Shown: positions 34,425-43,144 of the stretch, in pieces
Position numbering within the stretch: the stretch's first letter is position 1
Layout of the letters: each line of letters begins with the position of its first letter
From: an uncultured Collinsella sp.
GTDB lineage: Bacteria; Actinomycetota; Coriobacteriia; Coriobacteriales; Coriobacteriaceae
Assembly (NCBI GenBank): GCA_900757705.1
Contig: CAAEOW010000168.1
Coordinates: 1 to 51,269, forward strand
DNA: 51,269 nucleotides
Direction: 5' to 3'
Position numbers and translations under genes: made by a program
Notes under the pieces: model-generated
Told to the model about the DNA's origin: nothing
The model's database searches: none
The model's input: the letters and a program-made list of their open reading frames with translations, nothing else

Positions 34425-34781
34425 ATGCAAATTAGAGGAGAAGCTGCGATTGCCTGTGGGTTCATGGCGGGCTTGGCAACGGGACTGCTGTTCGATGGAT
34501 GTTTCGACAGCTACATCAATCGATTCTGCGATTCTGATTTTCCGAGAGGCTGGCCTCGGAAAACGGCACCGGCTCGTCAAAAGGCGGATGCGCCCATCAA
34601 GTCCCGCAGCGTGGCTGCTTCAAAAACCAAGGTGATCGTCACCAAGAACGGCAAGATTTATCACCGTTCTGGGGGATGCAAAAACCTTCCTCAAAATGCC
34701 ATTAGAACAAGCGTGCCACTGGCGACCGCACTCAAACGAGGAAAGACCCCCTGTTCAGTATGTTGCCCGCCAGTGGCTTAG
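34425..34781 (+). CDS. small exported/membrane protein with YHxxxC Cys motif
   Basis: A 118-aa protein. The N-terminus has a short hydrophobic segment (IACGFMAGLATGLLFDGC) and could be a membrane anchor. The C-terminal ~50 residues carry the pattern G-K-I-YHRSGGCKNL ... TALKRGKTPCSVCCP. This YHxxxC...PCxxC signature resembles Ada-like metal-binding domains seen at the ends of nucleases and small proteins, and may bind zinc. AAGGAGGGG just upstream fixes ATG 34425. It follows the terminator of the surface protein gene and is likely independently transcribed. Confidence 0.75.
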   Translation: MQIRGEAAIACGFMAGLATGLLFDGCFDSYINRFCDSDFPRGWPRKTAPARQKADAPIKSRSVAASKTKVIVTKNGKIYHRSGGCKNLPQNAIRTSVPLATALKRGKTPCSVCCPPVA

Positions 34782-34810
34782 ACGATTCTTCGGGGGTGTT
34801 CTGCAAGGAT

Positions 34811-34942
34811 ATGGGTCCCTGCGGATACATGGGTTTAAAAACGTGTCCGCACGGCATGGGACACTTACCCTGCTGCCCTGCTCTGTCGCGGTGGCATGCA
34901 TCTGAACAACGATCCTCTAAGGAGTTCGATATCGATGAGTGA
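34811..34942 (+). CDS. possible Cys-rich micro-protein
   Basis: A 43-codon frame (MGPCGYMGLKTCPHGMGHLP, then CCPALSRW...) with four cysteines. Its TGA at 34940-34942 overlaps the start of the next gene (ATG 34935). AAGGAT directly precedes the ATG with too short a spacing, and an earlier in-frame ATG at 34760 overlaps the previous gene. The Cys/Gly pattern is unusual for random sequence, but support is weak. Confidence 0.25.
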   Translation: MGPCGYMGLKTCPHGMGHLPCCPALSRWHASEQRSSKEFDIDE

Positions 34943-35174
34943 CAACACCAAGCATCTCGCAAAGAAGTGCGTTAAGGACGCGGGGCCGTGCCTTGCGCTG
35001 TGCGTAGCCGGCGCAGCGGTCGCGCTGCTGGCCGTTCTGGGGCCGTTCGACGTGCTCCGAAGTGCCAGCTCTCTGCACGTTTGCATGGCCCTTGCCGGTG
35101 CCATGATGACCGGTGGCGTGCTCGATCTGGTTTTTTGGGTGCTCGATCCGTTTGGATGGAAGAACGAAGAGTAA
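34935..35174 (+). CDS. small two-TM membrane protein
   Basis: A 79-aa protein with a basic N-terminus and two hydrophobic segments (PCLALCVAGAAVALLAVLGP and VCMALAGAMMTGGVLDLVFW) separated by a short turn, ending in a charged tail. AAGGAG (34919-34924) stands ~10 bp before ATG 34935. Function unknown. It is followed within 40 bp by the metallophosphoesterase pair, so it could belong to that operon. Confidence 0.7.
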   Translation: MSDNTKHLAKKCVKDAGPCLALCVAGAAVALLAVLGPFDVLRSASSLHVCMALAGAMMTGGVLDLVFWVLDPFGWKNEE

Positions 35175-35214
35175 GTCCTAAGGAATGGATACCCCGCAGC
35201 AACAGGAGGTCCCC

Positions 35215-35853
35215 GTGATCTGGTTTACCAGCGATACCCACTTTGGACACGAGAACATGCTACGGCTTAGCGATAGGCCTTGGTCGACTGTTGCGCAGAT
35301 GAACGACGTCATGGTCGCTAACATTAACAGCAAGGTCGCTGCGGATGACGAGCTCTACATCTTGGGCGACTTTAGCTTTAAGATGACGGTCCAAGATGCC
35401 TACGAGCTGCGCAAAGGCATTGCATGTAAGCGCGTCCATCTACTGCCCGGCAACCACGACAAAGACTGGACGCAGTCTGCGGTAGCGGATGCTTTTATCG
35501 TCGAGCCGCCCATTTGCGTGCTCAAGATCGATCGGCAGAAAATCGTGCTGAGCCACTATCCCATGGCCGACTGGCAGGGCATGTCGCACGGCGGCTGGCA
35601 TTTGCACGGGCATATCCACAGTTGCGGCGGCGCGTACAACAAGTTCAACCTCAGACAGGGGCTGATGCGCTATGACGTGGGCGTGGACGCAAACAGCTAC
35701 GCCCCGGTAAGTCTGGATGAGCTCAAGTTATGGTTTGCGCAGGTAAACGAGCCGGTATGTTGCGTTAAATGGCCGTGGTGGGTCAACGCCACGGGCGACG
35801 AGCAGGTCGAGCGCGACCTCGAAGCCTATAAGAGGGAAGTGGTGATCCGATGA
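35215..35853 (+). CDS. calcineurin-like metallophosphoesterase 1
   Basis: A 212-aa phosphoesterase with the dinuclear-metal motifs in order: SDTHFGH, GDFSF, LPGNHD, LSHYPM, and HLHGHIH. The layout fits the YfcE/ApaH-like superfamily, so phosphomonoesters or phosphodiesters are the likely substrates. The exact one is not readable. The GTG at 35215 has AGGAGG (35204-35209) at 5-base spacing; the ATG at 35185 has only an AAGGA directly abutting it. It overlaps the next phosphoesterase by ATGA (4 bp), so both are translated together. Confidence 0.88.
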   Translation: MIWFTSDTHFGHENMLRLSDRPWSTVAQMNDVMVANINSKVAADDELYILGDFSFKMTVQDAYELRKGIACKRVHLLPGNHDKDWTQSAVADAFIVEPPICVLKIDRQKIVLSHYPMADWQGMSHGGWHLHGHIHSCGGAYNKFNLRQGLMRYDVGVDANSYAPVSLDELKLWFAQVNEPVCCVKWPWWVNATGDEQVERDLEAYKREVVIR

Positions 35854-36575
35854 CGGTCTATGTGACGGGCGATATTCACGGCGGCCTCGACATGCAAAAG
35901 CTGAGCGATTGGGACCTTGGGGATAGCCTGACGAGCGACGACTATCTGATTGTCGCGGGCGACTTTGGCTTTCCGTGGGATTTCTCTGCCGAGGAATGCG
36001 CCGACATCGCCTGGCTGGAATCGCGTCCCTATACCGTGCTGTTCGTCGACGGCAATCACGAGCGTTTCGATCACTGGGCGGAGCGCCCCATGGAGTTGTG
36101 GCACGGTGGGCTGACGCAGCGCCTGTCGGATACCTCTCCCATACGGCGCCTGACGCGCGGTGAGGTTTTTGAACTCGACGGCTCAACGATTTTTAGCATG
36201 GGCGGCGCCACGAGCGTGGATAAGGAATACCGCATTCCCTATTCCAGCTGGTGGCCACAGGAGCTGCCGGACGAGCGCAACTTTGAGGAGGCACGGGCAA
36301 AGCTCGACAGCGTGGGTTGGAAGGTCGACTACGTGATCACCCACACCTGCTCTACGCTCATGCTTTCGCCCACGCTCTATCCGGGGCCTGGCTGGAATTA
36401 CCCCGCCGTTGATCGGCTTACGGCATTTTTCGATGAGCTGGAAGACTGCTTGGATTACAAGCGCTGGTACTACGGGCATTTTCATCGGGATGCCAACCCG
36501 GCCGAGCGCCACACCGTGCTCTACGACTGCATCGTTCGCCTGGGCGACGAACTCCAGCCCTGGGATGTTGCGTAG
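35850..36575 (+). CDS. calcineurin-like metallophosphoesterase 2
   Basis: A 241-aa phosphoesterase with motifs GDIHGG, VAGDFGFPWD, VDGNHERF, VITHTC and YYGHFHRD. It is only distantly related to its upstream partner. The ATGA overlap implies coupled translation and perhaps a shared pathway, or a paired role on related substrates. Convergent with gluQ, which ends 16 bp away on the other strand; no clear terminator lies between them. Confidence 0.88.
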   Translation: MTVYVTGDIHGGLDMQKLSDWDLGDSLTSDDYLIVAGDFGFPWDFSAEECADIAWLESRPYTVLFVDGNHERFDHWAERPMELWHGGLTQRLSDTSPIRRLTRGEVFELDGSTIFSMGGATSVDKEYRIPYSSWWPQELPDERNFEEARAKLDSVGWKVDYVITHTCSTLMLSPTLYPGPGWNYPAVDRLTAFFDELEDCLDYKRWYYGHFHRDANPAERHTVLYDCIVRLGDELQPWDVA

Positions 36576-36590
36576 GGGCGGGGTGGCTGG

Positions 36591-37601
36591 CTACTCGGCC
36601 GTTACAGTGATGTTCTCGCGGTGCGTGCGGATGACATTCCAGCTAAAGTGTTCGACCAGCTGCTCGGCAGAGCGCGGCGTGGTGTCCGGCGCGATGCCTG
36701 TTTGCCCGGCGAACCAGCCCAGCAGCGCCTCGGGTGTGCCAAAGCGGGTGCGGAGCTCGCCCAGGTCCAGGTCGCGGTCGCGCTTGGAAAGGCGGCGGCC
36801 GTCCGGTGACATGAGCAGCGGAATGTGCGCGTAGTGCGGCGTGGGCAGTCCCAGCAGATGCTGCAGGTAGATTTGGCGCGGCGTGGAGCCAAGCAGGTCG
36901 CATCCGCGTACGATCTCGGTAACACCCATGGCGGCGTCATCGACCACCACGGCCAGTTGATAGGCAAACACGCCGTCGCTGCGGCGCACCAAAAAGTCGC
37001 CGCACTCGGTGGCGAGTGCCTCGCATTGGGCCCCGTACGTGCGGTCCACGAATTCGACCACATCGTCTGCGAGGTCGTCGACGGCGGGCACGCGCAGGCG
37101 CGTGGCCGGAGCGCGCAGGGCACTGCGGCGGGCGACCTCTTCGGCCGAAAGGCCTCGGCAGGCACCGCGGTAGATGGGCGTGCCGTCGCTGGCATGCGGC
37201 GCGCTTGCGGTGTGGAGCTCGGCGCGCGTGCAAAAGCAGGGGTAGGTGAGGCCGGCGTCTTGCAGCTGGCGCAAGGCGCTCTCGTACAGGTCTAGGCGAT
37301 CGTGCTGGTAGTAGGGGCCTTCGTCCCACTCCAGCCCCAGCCAGGCTAGGTCGTCGATGAGTTGGGCGGCAAGTTCCGGGCGCTTACAGCGATCGTCTAG
37401 GTCCTCGATGCGCAACACAATGCTGCCGCCTTGGCTGCGGGCCGAAAGCCACGCGCACAGGCAGCTGAACACGTTGCCCAGGTGCATGCGGCCCGAAGGC
37501 GACGGAGCAAAGCGACCCACGACGGGCGCGGGAACGGAGGCGGGCTGTGCCGTGGGCGCGTCCGCGGCGGGCGTTGCTATGTTGCGTGCGTTGATATCCA
37601 T
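36591..37601 (-). CDS. gluQ: glutamyl-Q tRNA(Asp) synthetase
   Basis: A 336-aa class I synthetase-like enzyme that attaches glutamate to queuosine in tRNA-Asp. It contains the catalytic domain of glutamyl-tRNA synthetase without the anticodon-binding part. GRFAPSPSGRMHLGN carries the HIGH-like motif (HLGN at 40-43), RIEDLDDR follows, and RRLSKRDRD is the KMSKS counterpart. CFCTRAELH and YRGACRG supply Cys residues of the zinc site typical of GluQ/YadB. The first ~25 residues are an Ala/Pro-rich extension. A TATACT box ends 7 bp before the ATG, pointing to a leaderless message. Confidence 0.93.
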   Translation of the reverse strand: MDINARNIATPAADAPTAQPASVPAPVVGRFAPSPSGRMHLGNVFSCLCAWLSARSQGGSIVLRIEDLDDRCKRPELAAQLIDDLAWLGLEWDEGPYYQHDRLDLYESALRQLQDAGLTYPCFCTRAELHTASAPHASDGTPIYRGACRGLSAEEVARRSALRAPATRLRVPAVDDLADDVVEFVDRTYGAQCEALATECGDFLVRRSDGVFAYQLAVVVDDAAMGVTEIVRGCDLLGSTPRQIYLQHLLGLPTPHYAHIPLLMSPDGRRLSKRDRDLDLGELRTRFGTPEALLGWFAGQTGIAPDTTPRSAEQLVEHFSWNVIRTHRENITVTAE

Positions 37602-37608
37602 GCGGACG

Positions 37609-37614
37609 AGTATA
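37609..37614 (-). promoter_or_regulatory. TATACT -10 box implying leaderless gluQ mRNA
   Basis: On the minus strand TATACT is followed by 7 bases and then the gluQ ATG, so transcription should start at or next to the start codon. No good -35 is visible. Confidence 0.5.
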
Positions 37615-37739
37615 GCGCGGGGGCGCGATGGGGAGGCGTCACGGTGGTTCGCAAGTTGTCGAGGCCTCGCATTGCGTATGGCGGGCCGCGGACTCGGTGC
37701 TTTGATTCCTGTCCATCAACTCGGTACCTTTGACGACAG

Positions 37740-37773
37740 AAACCCCGGCAGCTCTTCGCAACTGCCGGGGTTT
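37740..37773. terminator. GC-rich hairpin (AAACCCCGGCAG stem)
   Basis: AAACCCCGGCAG (37740-37751) pairs perfectly with CTGCCGGGGTTT (37762-37773), a 12-bp stem. No gene ends nearby on either strand, so it may protect or punctuate an untranslated transcript. The surrounding 37602-38128 region otherwise holds no gene. Confidence 0.6.
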
Positions 37774-37952
37774 CCGCGGAAAAGGGGGACATGATCCTCG
37801 AGCGAACGGCAAAGGGGCAAACCGCTTTCGCTCAACTGTTTTATGCCCCTTGCCCGCGGGCTCAATCAGAGCGCGTCGCAGCAACACAAAGCCGCTACAC
37901 CTGTGACGGAGCTGTGAAGTGGTATCTATCGTTGGCGCATGCCATGCCAAAG

Positions 37953-37996
37953 AGTGTCCCTAACGACTAGTCATTTAAGAACGTCCCCAATGACTA
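37953..37996. repeat. 44-bp direct repeat, copy 1
   Basis: The motif containing ACGACTAGTCATTTAAGAAC plus flanking TGTCCC and GTCCCCAA recurs at 40479-40522 with two or three mismatches. The core GACTAGTC is palindromic, and a degraded extra unit (CCAATGACTAG) follows. The two copies bracket the DUF2207 gene in the same orientation. Confidence 0.7.
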
Positions 37997-38128
37997 CCCA
38001 ATGACTAGCTGCTGGCGGCGGGCGTGACTTTTGTCCCATTTGGCGCTCCGGTCGCCTAGATATTCGTCATGTGCGCCCGTAAACGTGGGACAATGACGCT
38101 GTTGGTATCACAGACAAAGGATGTGCCT

Positions 38129-40072
38129 ATGAACGCCCCCGTTGCCAAGACCTGTCGGCAGCGCCGCCTATTCGCGCGATTCGCTTCCGTCTGCGCACTC
38201 GTCGCGCTTGCGTTGTTGCTGCTGCCTGCCGCCGCACACGCCGACGGCTACTCCATGAGCCAAACCTACATCGGCGCCACGGTTGAGGCCGATGGATCGC
38301 TGACCGTTGTCGAGGGACGCCAGTTTGATTTCGACGACGACATCAACGGCGTATATTGGGATATCAATACGGGCACCAATCAGCAGGGAGGCGCGGCGGG
38401 CGTCAATGTGCTGAGCGTCGAGGAAGACGACACCGCGTTTAACAAGGTCGATAGCGCAAACAAAGGCGACGACGGTGTCTATACGGTTGAGCAGTCCGAC
38501 GGCGGCGTAAGGATTAAGGTGTTCAGCCCCCACGAGAGCGGCGACAGCGCGATCTATTACGTGAGCTACACCATGACCGGTGCGGTTATGAACTGGGCCG
38601 ATACCGCCGAGCTCTACTGGAAGTTCGTGGGCGACGGCTGGTCTGCGGATTCCGACGATGTCGAGATGGAAGTGCGCTTCGCAAATGCCGCTGCCGGGAC
38701 GGCGGCCGTCAAAGGCGATAACTTCCGCGCATGGGGCCACGGTCCGCTGGCGGGCGACGTGTCGCTCGATGAGGACGAGCCCATGGTCACCTATACCATT
38801 CCCTGCGTGCATCAGGGCGAATTCGCCGAGGCACGCATCGCCTTCCCCAGCGACTGGGTGCCGCAGCTTGCCGCCTCGGGCGAAGAGCGCATGTCAACGA
38901 TCCTGAGCGAAGAGAAGGAATGGGCCGACGAAGCTAACGCCCGCCGCGCTCACGCTCGCATGATTGCCAATGCACTTGCCGTGCTAAGTGTTGTTGCGGC
39001 GGTGGCATTTACCGGCACAATCGTTATGCTCAAGCTGCGCAAGCGCAAGCCCAAGCCGCTTTTCCAGGACGAATATTTCCGCGATGTGCCCTCGGCCGAC
39101 CATCCCGCCGTGCTTTCGGCCCTCATGAGCTGGAACGAGGTGCCCGATCAGGCATATATCGCCACGCTCATGAAGCTCACTGACGACCGTGTGATCAAGC
39201 TGGAGCAGGCGACCGTGACCAAGGCCAAGAAGGGTCTGTTGGGGCGTGAAAAAGAAGAGCAGACGTATCGCGTGACGGTGAGCGATGCGGGCTGGAAGTC
39301 GGCCAAGGGCATTGACCACATGGTGCTCAAGGTCTTCTTTGCCGGTGCTAAGCCTGACGAGAACGGCGATCGCTCGCGCACGTTCGACGAGCTGCAGCAC
39401 TACGTCAAGCAGCACGCTACACCCGTGGGCGACAAGCTCGAGGACTATCAGAACACCGTTAAGGGCAAGCTGGCCGATAGCGAGTACGTTGCCTCGGACG
39501 GCATTGTTGCAATGGTGTTTTGCCTGGTTCTTGGTATCCTGATTGCCTTTGTTCCCGTGGGATCCATCTTCTTTACCGATGGCGCACAGGCGAACATTAC
39601 CGCCGCGGTTATCTCGGTGCCGATTGTGCTGGTGGGTATCGGCGTGGGCCTTACGTTCCGCCGCTTTACGCCGGAGGGCGCCGAGGTGGCGGCTCGCTGC
39701 AAGGCACTTAAGCATTGGCTCGAGGACTTCACGCGCCTAAAGGAAGCCGTCCCCGGCGATCTGGTACTGTGGAACAAGCTGCTGGTGATGGGTGCGGCGC
39801 TGGGCGTTTCGAAGGAAGTCCTGCGTCAGCTTGCCGAGGCTGTTCCTCCCGAGGTGCGCGAGGCCGACGGTTTCTACGACAATTACCCCTGCTACTGGTG
39901 GTACTACCATCATTACGGTATCGATTCGCCGCTCGATTCATTTAACGATGTGTATCACGAGAGCATCCGTGAGCTGGCTTCGAGTTCCGATAGCTCGAGC
40001 GGCGGCGGAGGCGGCGGCTTTTCGGGCGGCGGCGGAGGCGGCGTCGGCGGAGGCGGCGGCGGAACGTTCTAG
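38129..40072 (+). CDS. DUF2207 membrane protein with Gly-rich tail
   Basis: A 647-aa protein of the DUF2207 family. A signal peptide (LVALALLLLPAAAHA, cut near 38) exports an ~240-residue beta-rich domain with the family's typical opening (YIGATVEADGSLTVVEGRQF). One membrane segment follows (NALAVLSVVAAVAFTGTIVM), then a cytoplasmic helical part, two more membrane segments (~455-505), a C-terminal cytoplasmic region and a Ser/Gly run (GGGGGGFSGGGGGG...). ATG 38129 has CAAAGGAT upstream; the open frame to 38069 lacks a site. The function of DUF2207 is not known. The same 44-bp repeat lies on both sides of the gene. Confidence 0.88.
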   Translation: MNAPVAKTCRQRRLFARFASVCALVALALLLLPAAAHADGYSMSQTYIGATVEADGSLTVVEGRQFDFDDDINGVYWDINTGTNQQGGAAGVNVLSVEEDDTAFNKVDSANKGDDGVYTVEQSDGGVRIKVFSPHESGDSAIYYVSYTMTGAVMNWADTAELYWKFVGDGWSADSDDVEMEVRFANAAAGTAAVKGDNFRAWGHGPLAGDVSLDEDEPMVTYTIPCVHQGEFAEARIAFPSDWVPQLAASGEERMSTILSEEKEWADEANARRAHARMIANALAVLSVVAAVAFTGTIVMLKLRKRKPKPLFQDEYFRDVPSADHPAVLSALMSWNEVPDQAYIATLMKLTDDRVIKLEQATVTKAKKGLLGREKEEQTYRVTVSDAGWKSAKGIDHMVLKVFFAGAKPDENGDRSRTFDELQHYVKQHATPVGDKLEDYQNTVKGKLADSEYVASDGIVAMVFCLVLGILIAFVPVGSIFFTDGAQANITAAVISVPIVLVGIGVGLTFRRFTPEGAEVAARCKALKHWLEDFTRLKEAVPGDLVLWNKLLVMGAALGVSKEVLRQLAEAVPPEVREADGFYDNYPCYWWYYHHYGIDSPLDSFNDVYHESIRELASSSDSSSGGGGGGFSGGGGGGVGGGGGGTF

Positions 40073-40190
40073 CGAGCGCTTGCTTTGGGGTGGACCTTTC
40101 TGGGCGGTTGCCAGGGAAGATCCATCCCATTTTTGTGCATCGAAACGGGCCATACTTTCCGCTGCGGACCTTCGCGCAAGGGGCAGTGGG

Positions 40191-40410
40191 CAAAAAATGC
40201 CAAATATGAGTACTGTTGCCTAGATTGTCACATTTGCTTGTACTAAAAAATGGACTCCTAACGAGATTGTTTCTCGTTAGAAATCCATTTTATTGTACAT
40301 TTGGGGAGATACGTTAGTTCATCCAACGCGTCGAGAGGTCTAAGAGACCCGAAAAAGCCGAATTTCGCTGCCACTAAAAAGGTAACAGTACTCATATTTG
40401 ATGTTTTTTG
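40191..40410. repeat. MITE-like element with nested hairpins
   Basis: Terminal arms of 30 bp (40191-40220 against 40381-40410) are inverted repeats with 26 matches, sharing CAAATATGAGTACTGTT. Inside is a second long hairpin, ~40238-40301: TGTAC...ATGGA pairs with TCCAT...GTACA, and CTAACGAG (40257-40264) pairs with CTCGTTAG (40273-40280). It has no coding capacity and is AT-rich against its flanks. It may be a non-autonomous mobile element or an RNA with transcription-stop function. Confidence 0.65.
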
Positions 40411-40478
40411 ACCACAGCTATATGTGAACCCCTATATAGCGACCTCAAGAAGGGCTTCGTCGGTCGTTTTGATCAAGA

Positions 40479-40522
40479 CTGTCCCCAACGACTAGTCATT
40501 TAAGAACGTCCCCAACGACTAG
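40479..40522. repeat. 44-bp direct repeat, copy 2
   Basis: Second copy of the unit at 37953-37996, including GACTAGTCATTTAAGAACGT. After it, GCTGCTGCCAAGGAGTGTCCC resembles sequence just before copy 1 (ATGCCAAAGAGTGTCCC). The unit may therefore be part of a larger tandemly arranged repeat. Confidence 0.7.
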
Positions 40523-40588
40523 GTGCGGCTGCTGCCAAGGAGTGTCCCGGGGTGCCGGCACAAGAGGAACGTCCCTTACTGCCGGGTT

Positions 40589-41230
40589 TTAGACTGTTAG
40601 GTCCAGTTCGTAGAGGAAGCTTTCGCGCGGCATGGCGTGGCGGCGCTCTTCGCGGTTGGCGCGGTGCGTGGCCGTGCGCTTAAAGCCGTGCAGCTCGTAG
40701 AACTTCCACGAGCAGTTGGAGTCGGTGTACAGGTGCGCCCTCGTCGCTCCAAGCGAGGACAGGTGCGAGACCGCGGCGTCGAGCAGAACCGTGCCAACGC
40801 CCAGGCCATGGACATCGCGATCCACGGCAAGCAGCGTGACCTCGTTGTCGTGCGGCAACGGGCTGCTTTCGAGCAGGCGGTTGTTGGTTCGGATGGTTGC
40901 GCGCACAAACGAGAGATACTCGGCGCAGGCATCAGGCTCCAGCTCACGCATCTGCGATAGCAGCGCGCGTTCGGTATCCATCCAATGCTCGTTGATAGTG
41001 ACGCCGGAGTTCTGTCCTGCGCGTGCAAGTGCAATGCCGCGCGCCTCGCCGTCAATCACCGCTACCTGCGAAAACGTCGACGACGAAAGGCAGTAGGCGA
41101 GGTCGCACGCGGCCTCAAGGCGGTTGTACTCATCGTTATCCGAATTGTTATGCCAAAGCTGCTGCAGAATCAGCGCGATGGCGTCGAAGTCTTCGGTATC
41201 AAACGGTCGGTAGAGAACCCGCGAGACCAT
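40589..41230 (-). CDS. GNAT-family N-acetyltransferase
   Basis: A 213-aa acetyltransferase of the GNAT fold. The acetyl-CoA site is the VDRDVHGLGVGTVLLDAA segment (R/Q-x-x-G-x-G/A pattern), preceded by the strand NEVTLLAVD and followed by ATRAHLYTDSNCSWKFYELH, where Tyr and the helix close the pocket. The N-terminal half is longer than in minimal GNATs and likely shapes the substrate site. The acceptor is unknown. It stands alone, divergent from purH. Confidence 0.85.
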   Translation of the reverse strand: MVSRVLYRPFDTEDFDAIALILQQLWHNNSDNDEYNRLEAACDLAYCLSSSTFSQVAVIDGEARGIALARAGQNSGVTINEHWMDTERALLSQMRELEPDACAEYLSFVRATIRTNNRLLESSPLPHDNEVTLLAVDRDVHGLGVGTVLLDAAVSHLSSLGATRAHLYTDSNCSWKFYELHGFKRTATHRANREERRHAMPRESFLYELDLTV

Positions 41231-41507
41231 GGTGCCTCTTTCTTTTGCGGATGCATATCGAGCACAGTTCTACCACGCCATTGGCATCAAATTATGGTGC
41301 CCCTGTGTTCCATGAACTCACCGTGCTCGGTGCCGTGCCCATCCCCTCCGCTCGCAAACTTTTTCTGCACATGCGCCCGTTGCGGGGTGCATCGATGCGC
41401 TCGATGCGCTACATTAAATCAGTATTTTCATTGCCGCTGCGCGAGCGCTGCAGATCGACGTATCACCGACTCACAGAGCACGGCGGCGTACCAGACAGGA
41501 GGACTGC

Positions 41508-43115
41508 ATGGGATCTGATGTGAAGATCGCACGCGCGTTGATCTCGGTTACCGATAAGACGGGCGTCGTCGATTTCGCACGGACGCTGGTCGATGACTTT
41601 GGCGTCGAGATCATCTCTACGGGCGGCACGGCTCGTGCCATCGAGGACGCGGGCGTTCCCGTAACCCCCATCGAGGAGTTCACGGGCTACCCCGAGATGA
41701 TGGACGGCCGCGTTAAGACCCTGCACCCCAAGGTCCACGGCGCGCTGCTGGCCCGCCGCGATTCCGAGCAGCACATGCAGGAGGCCGCTCAGCACGGCAT
41801 TAAGCTGATCGACCTAGTCGTCGTCAACCTGTACGAGTTCGAGAAGACCGTCGCTAACCCCGAGGTCACCTTTGCGGACGCCATCGAGCACATCGACATC
41901 GGTGGCCCCTCCATGCTGCGCTCTGCCGCCAAGAACGCCGCGAGTGTTACCGTCATCTCCGATCCGGTCGACTACGACGCCGTCCTGGCCGAGATGCGCG
42001 AGACCGGCGGTTGCACCACGCTTTCCACCCGTCGTCGCCTGCAGGTGAAGGTCTACCAGACCACCGCCGCCTACGACACGGCTATCTCCCGTTGGCTTGC
42101 CGCCCAGGCAAGCGACGTGGCGGACACCTCTGCCAAGCTCGAGATCTCGCTGGAGAAGGTCGACGACCTGCGCTATGGCGAGAACCCGCAGCAGAAGGCT
42201 ACGGTCTACCGCTTTGCCGAGGGCTGCGAGAACACCGCGAGCTCGCAGTTCCCGCTCGTTGGCTCCGAGCAGATTCAGGGCAAGCCGCTCAGCTACAACA
42301 ACTATCTGGACGCCGACGCCGCTTGGAACCTGGTCCGCGAGTTCGACGAGCCGGCCTGCGTGATCCTCAAGCACCAGAACCCCTGCGGTTCTGCCGTTGC
42401 CGAGGACATCACGGCTGCCTATGACCGCGCCTTCGCCTGCGATCCCAAGAGCGCCTTCGGCGGCATCATTGCCTGCAACCGCGAGGTTCCCTATGAGCTG
42501 GTCGAGCACTTTGCCGATCAGAACAAGCAGTTCGTCGAGGTCATCATCGCCCCGAGCTACACTGCCGAGGCGCTCGAGCGCATGGCCAAGCGCCCCAACC
42601 TGCGCGTGCTGGCCACCGGCGGCGTGGACCACGGCGCCCAGGTGGAGCTGCGCTCCATCGACGGCGGCATGCTGGTGCAGGAGGTCGACCACGTGACCGA
42701 GGATCCCGCGACCTTTACGTTCCCCACCGACCGCAAGCCCACCGACGCCGAGATGGCCGAGCTCGAGTTTGCCTGGAAGGTCTGCAAGGGCGTTAAGTCC
42801 AACGCCATTCTGGTCTCCAAGGGCAAGGCCGGCATTGGCATGGGCCCGGGTCAGCCCAATCGCGTTGACTCCGCACTGCTTGCCTGCGAGCGCGCCGAGG
42901 ACTTCTGCGAGCGCGAGGGCGTGGAGAAGGGCAGCTTTGCCTGTGCAAGCGACGCGTTCTTCCCGTTCCGCGACAACGTCGACGTGCTTGCTGCACACGG
43001 CGTGACCTGCATCATCCAGCCCGGCGGCTCCAAGCGCGACGACGAGAGCATCCAGGCCTGCAACGAGCATGGCATCGCAATGGTCTTCACGGGTGCCAGG
43101 CATTTCCGCCATTAA
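41508..43115 (+). CDS. purH: bifunctional AICAR formyltransferase / IMP cyclohydrolase
   Basis: Catalyses the last two steps of IMP synthesis: formylation of AICAR with 10-formyl-THF, then ring closure. The N-terminal MGS-like cyclohydrolase domain shows STGGTARAIEDAGVPV and KTLHPKVHGALLARRD. The transformylase domain shows RYGENPQQKA, LKHQNPCGSA and KSAFGGIIACNR, with SNAILVSKGKAGIGMGPGQ and the closing DAFFPFRD and HGIAMVFTGARHFRH. The length of 535 aa is normal. AGGAGG ends 5 bp before ATG 41508. It has its own upstream region (41231-41507) with no clear riboswitch, and an intrinsic terminator after it. Confidence 0.98.
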   Translation: MGSDVKIARALISVTDKTGVVDFARTLVDDFGVEIISTGGTARAIEDAGVPVTPIEEFTGYPEMMDGRVKTLHPKVHGALLARRDSEQHMQEAAQHGIKLIDLVVVNLYEFEKTVANPEVTFADAIEHIDIGGPSMLRSAAKNAASVTVISDPVDYDAVLAEMRETGGCTTLSTRRRLQVKVYQTTAAYDTAISRWLAAQASDVADTSAKLEISLEKVDDLRYGENPQQKATVYRFAEGCENTASSQFPLVGSEQIQGKPLSYNNYLDADAAWNLVREFDEPACVILKHQNPCGSAVAEDITAAYDRAFACDPKSAFGGIIACNREVPYELVEHFADQNKQFVEVIIAPSYTAEALERMAKRPNLRVLATGGVDHGAQVELRSIDGGMLVQEVDHVTEDPATFTFPTDRKPTDAEMAELEFAWKVCKGVKSNAILVSKGKAGIGMGPGQPNRVDSALLACERAEDFCEREGVEKGSFACASDAFFPFRDNVDVLAAHGVTCIIQPGGSKRDDESIQACNEHGIAMVFTGARHFRH

Positions 43116-43144
43116 GTTTCGTCCCGGGACAAAATAATCTCCGC

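Noticed and set aside
37953..40522. CRISPR array formed by the 44-bp repeats
   Set aside because: Only two copies 2.5 kb apart, flanking a gene, with no regular spacers and no cas genes.
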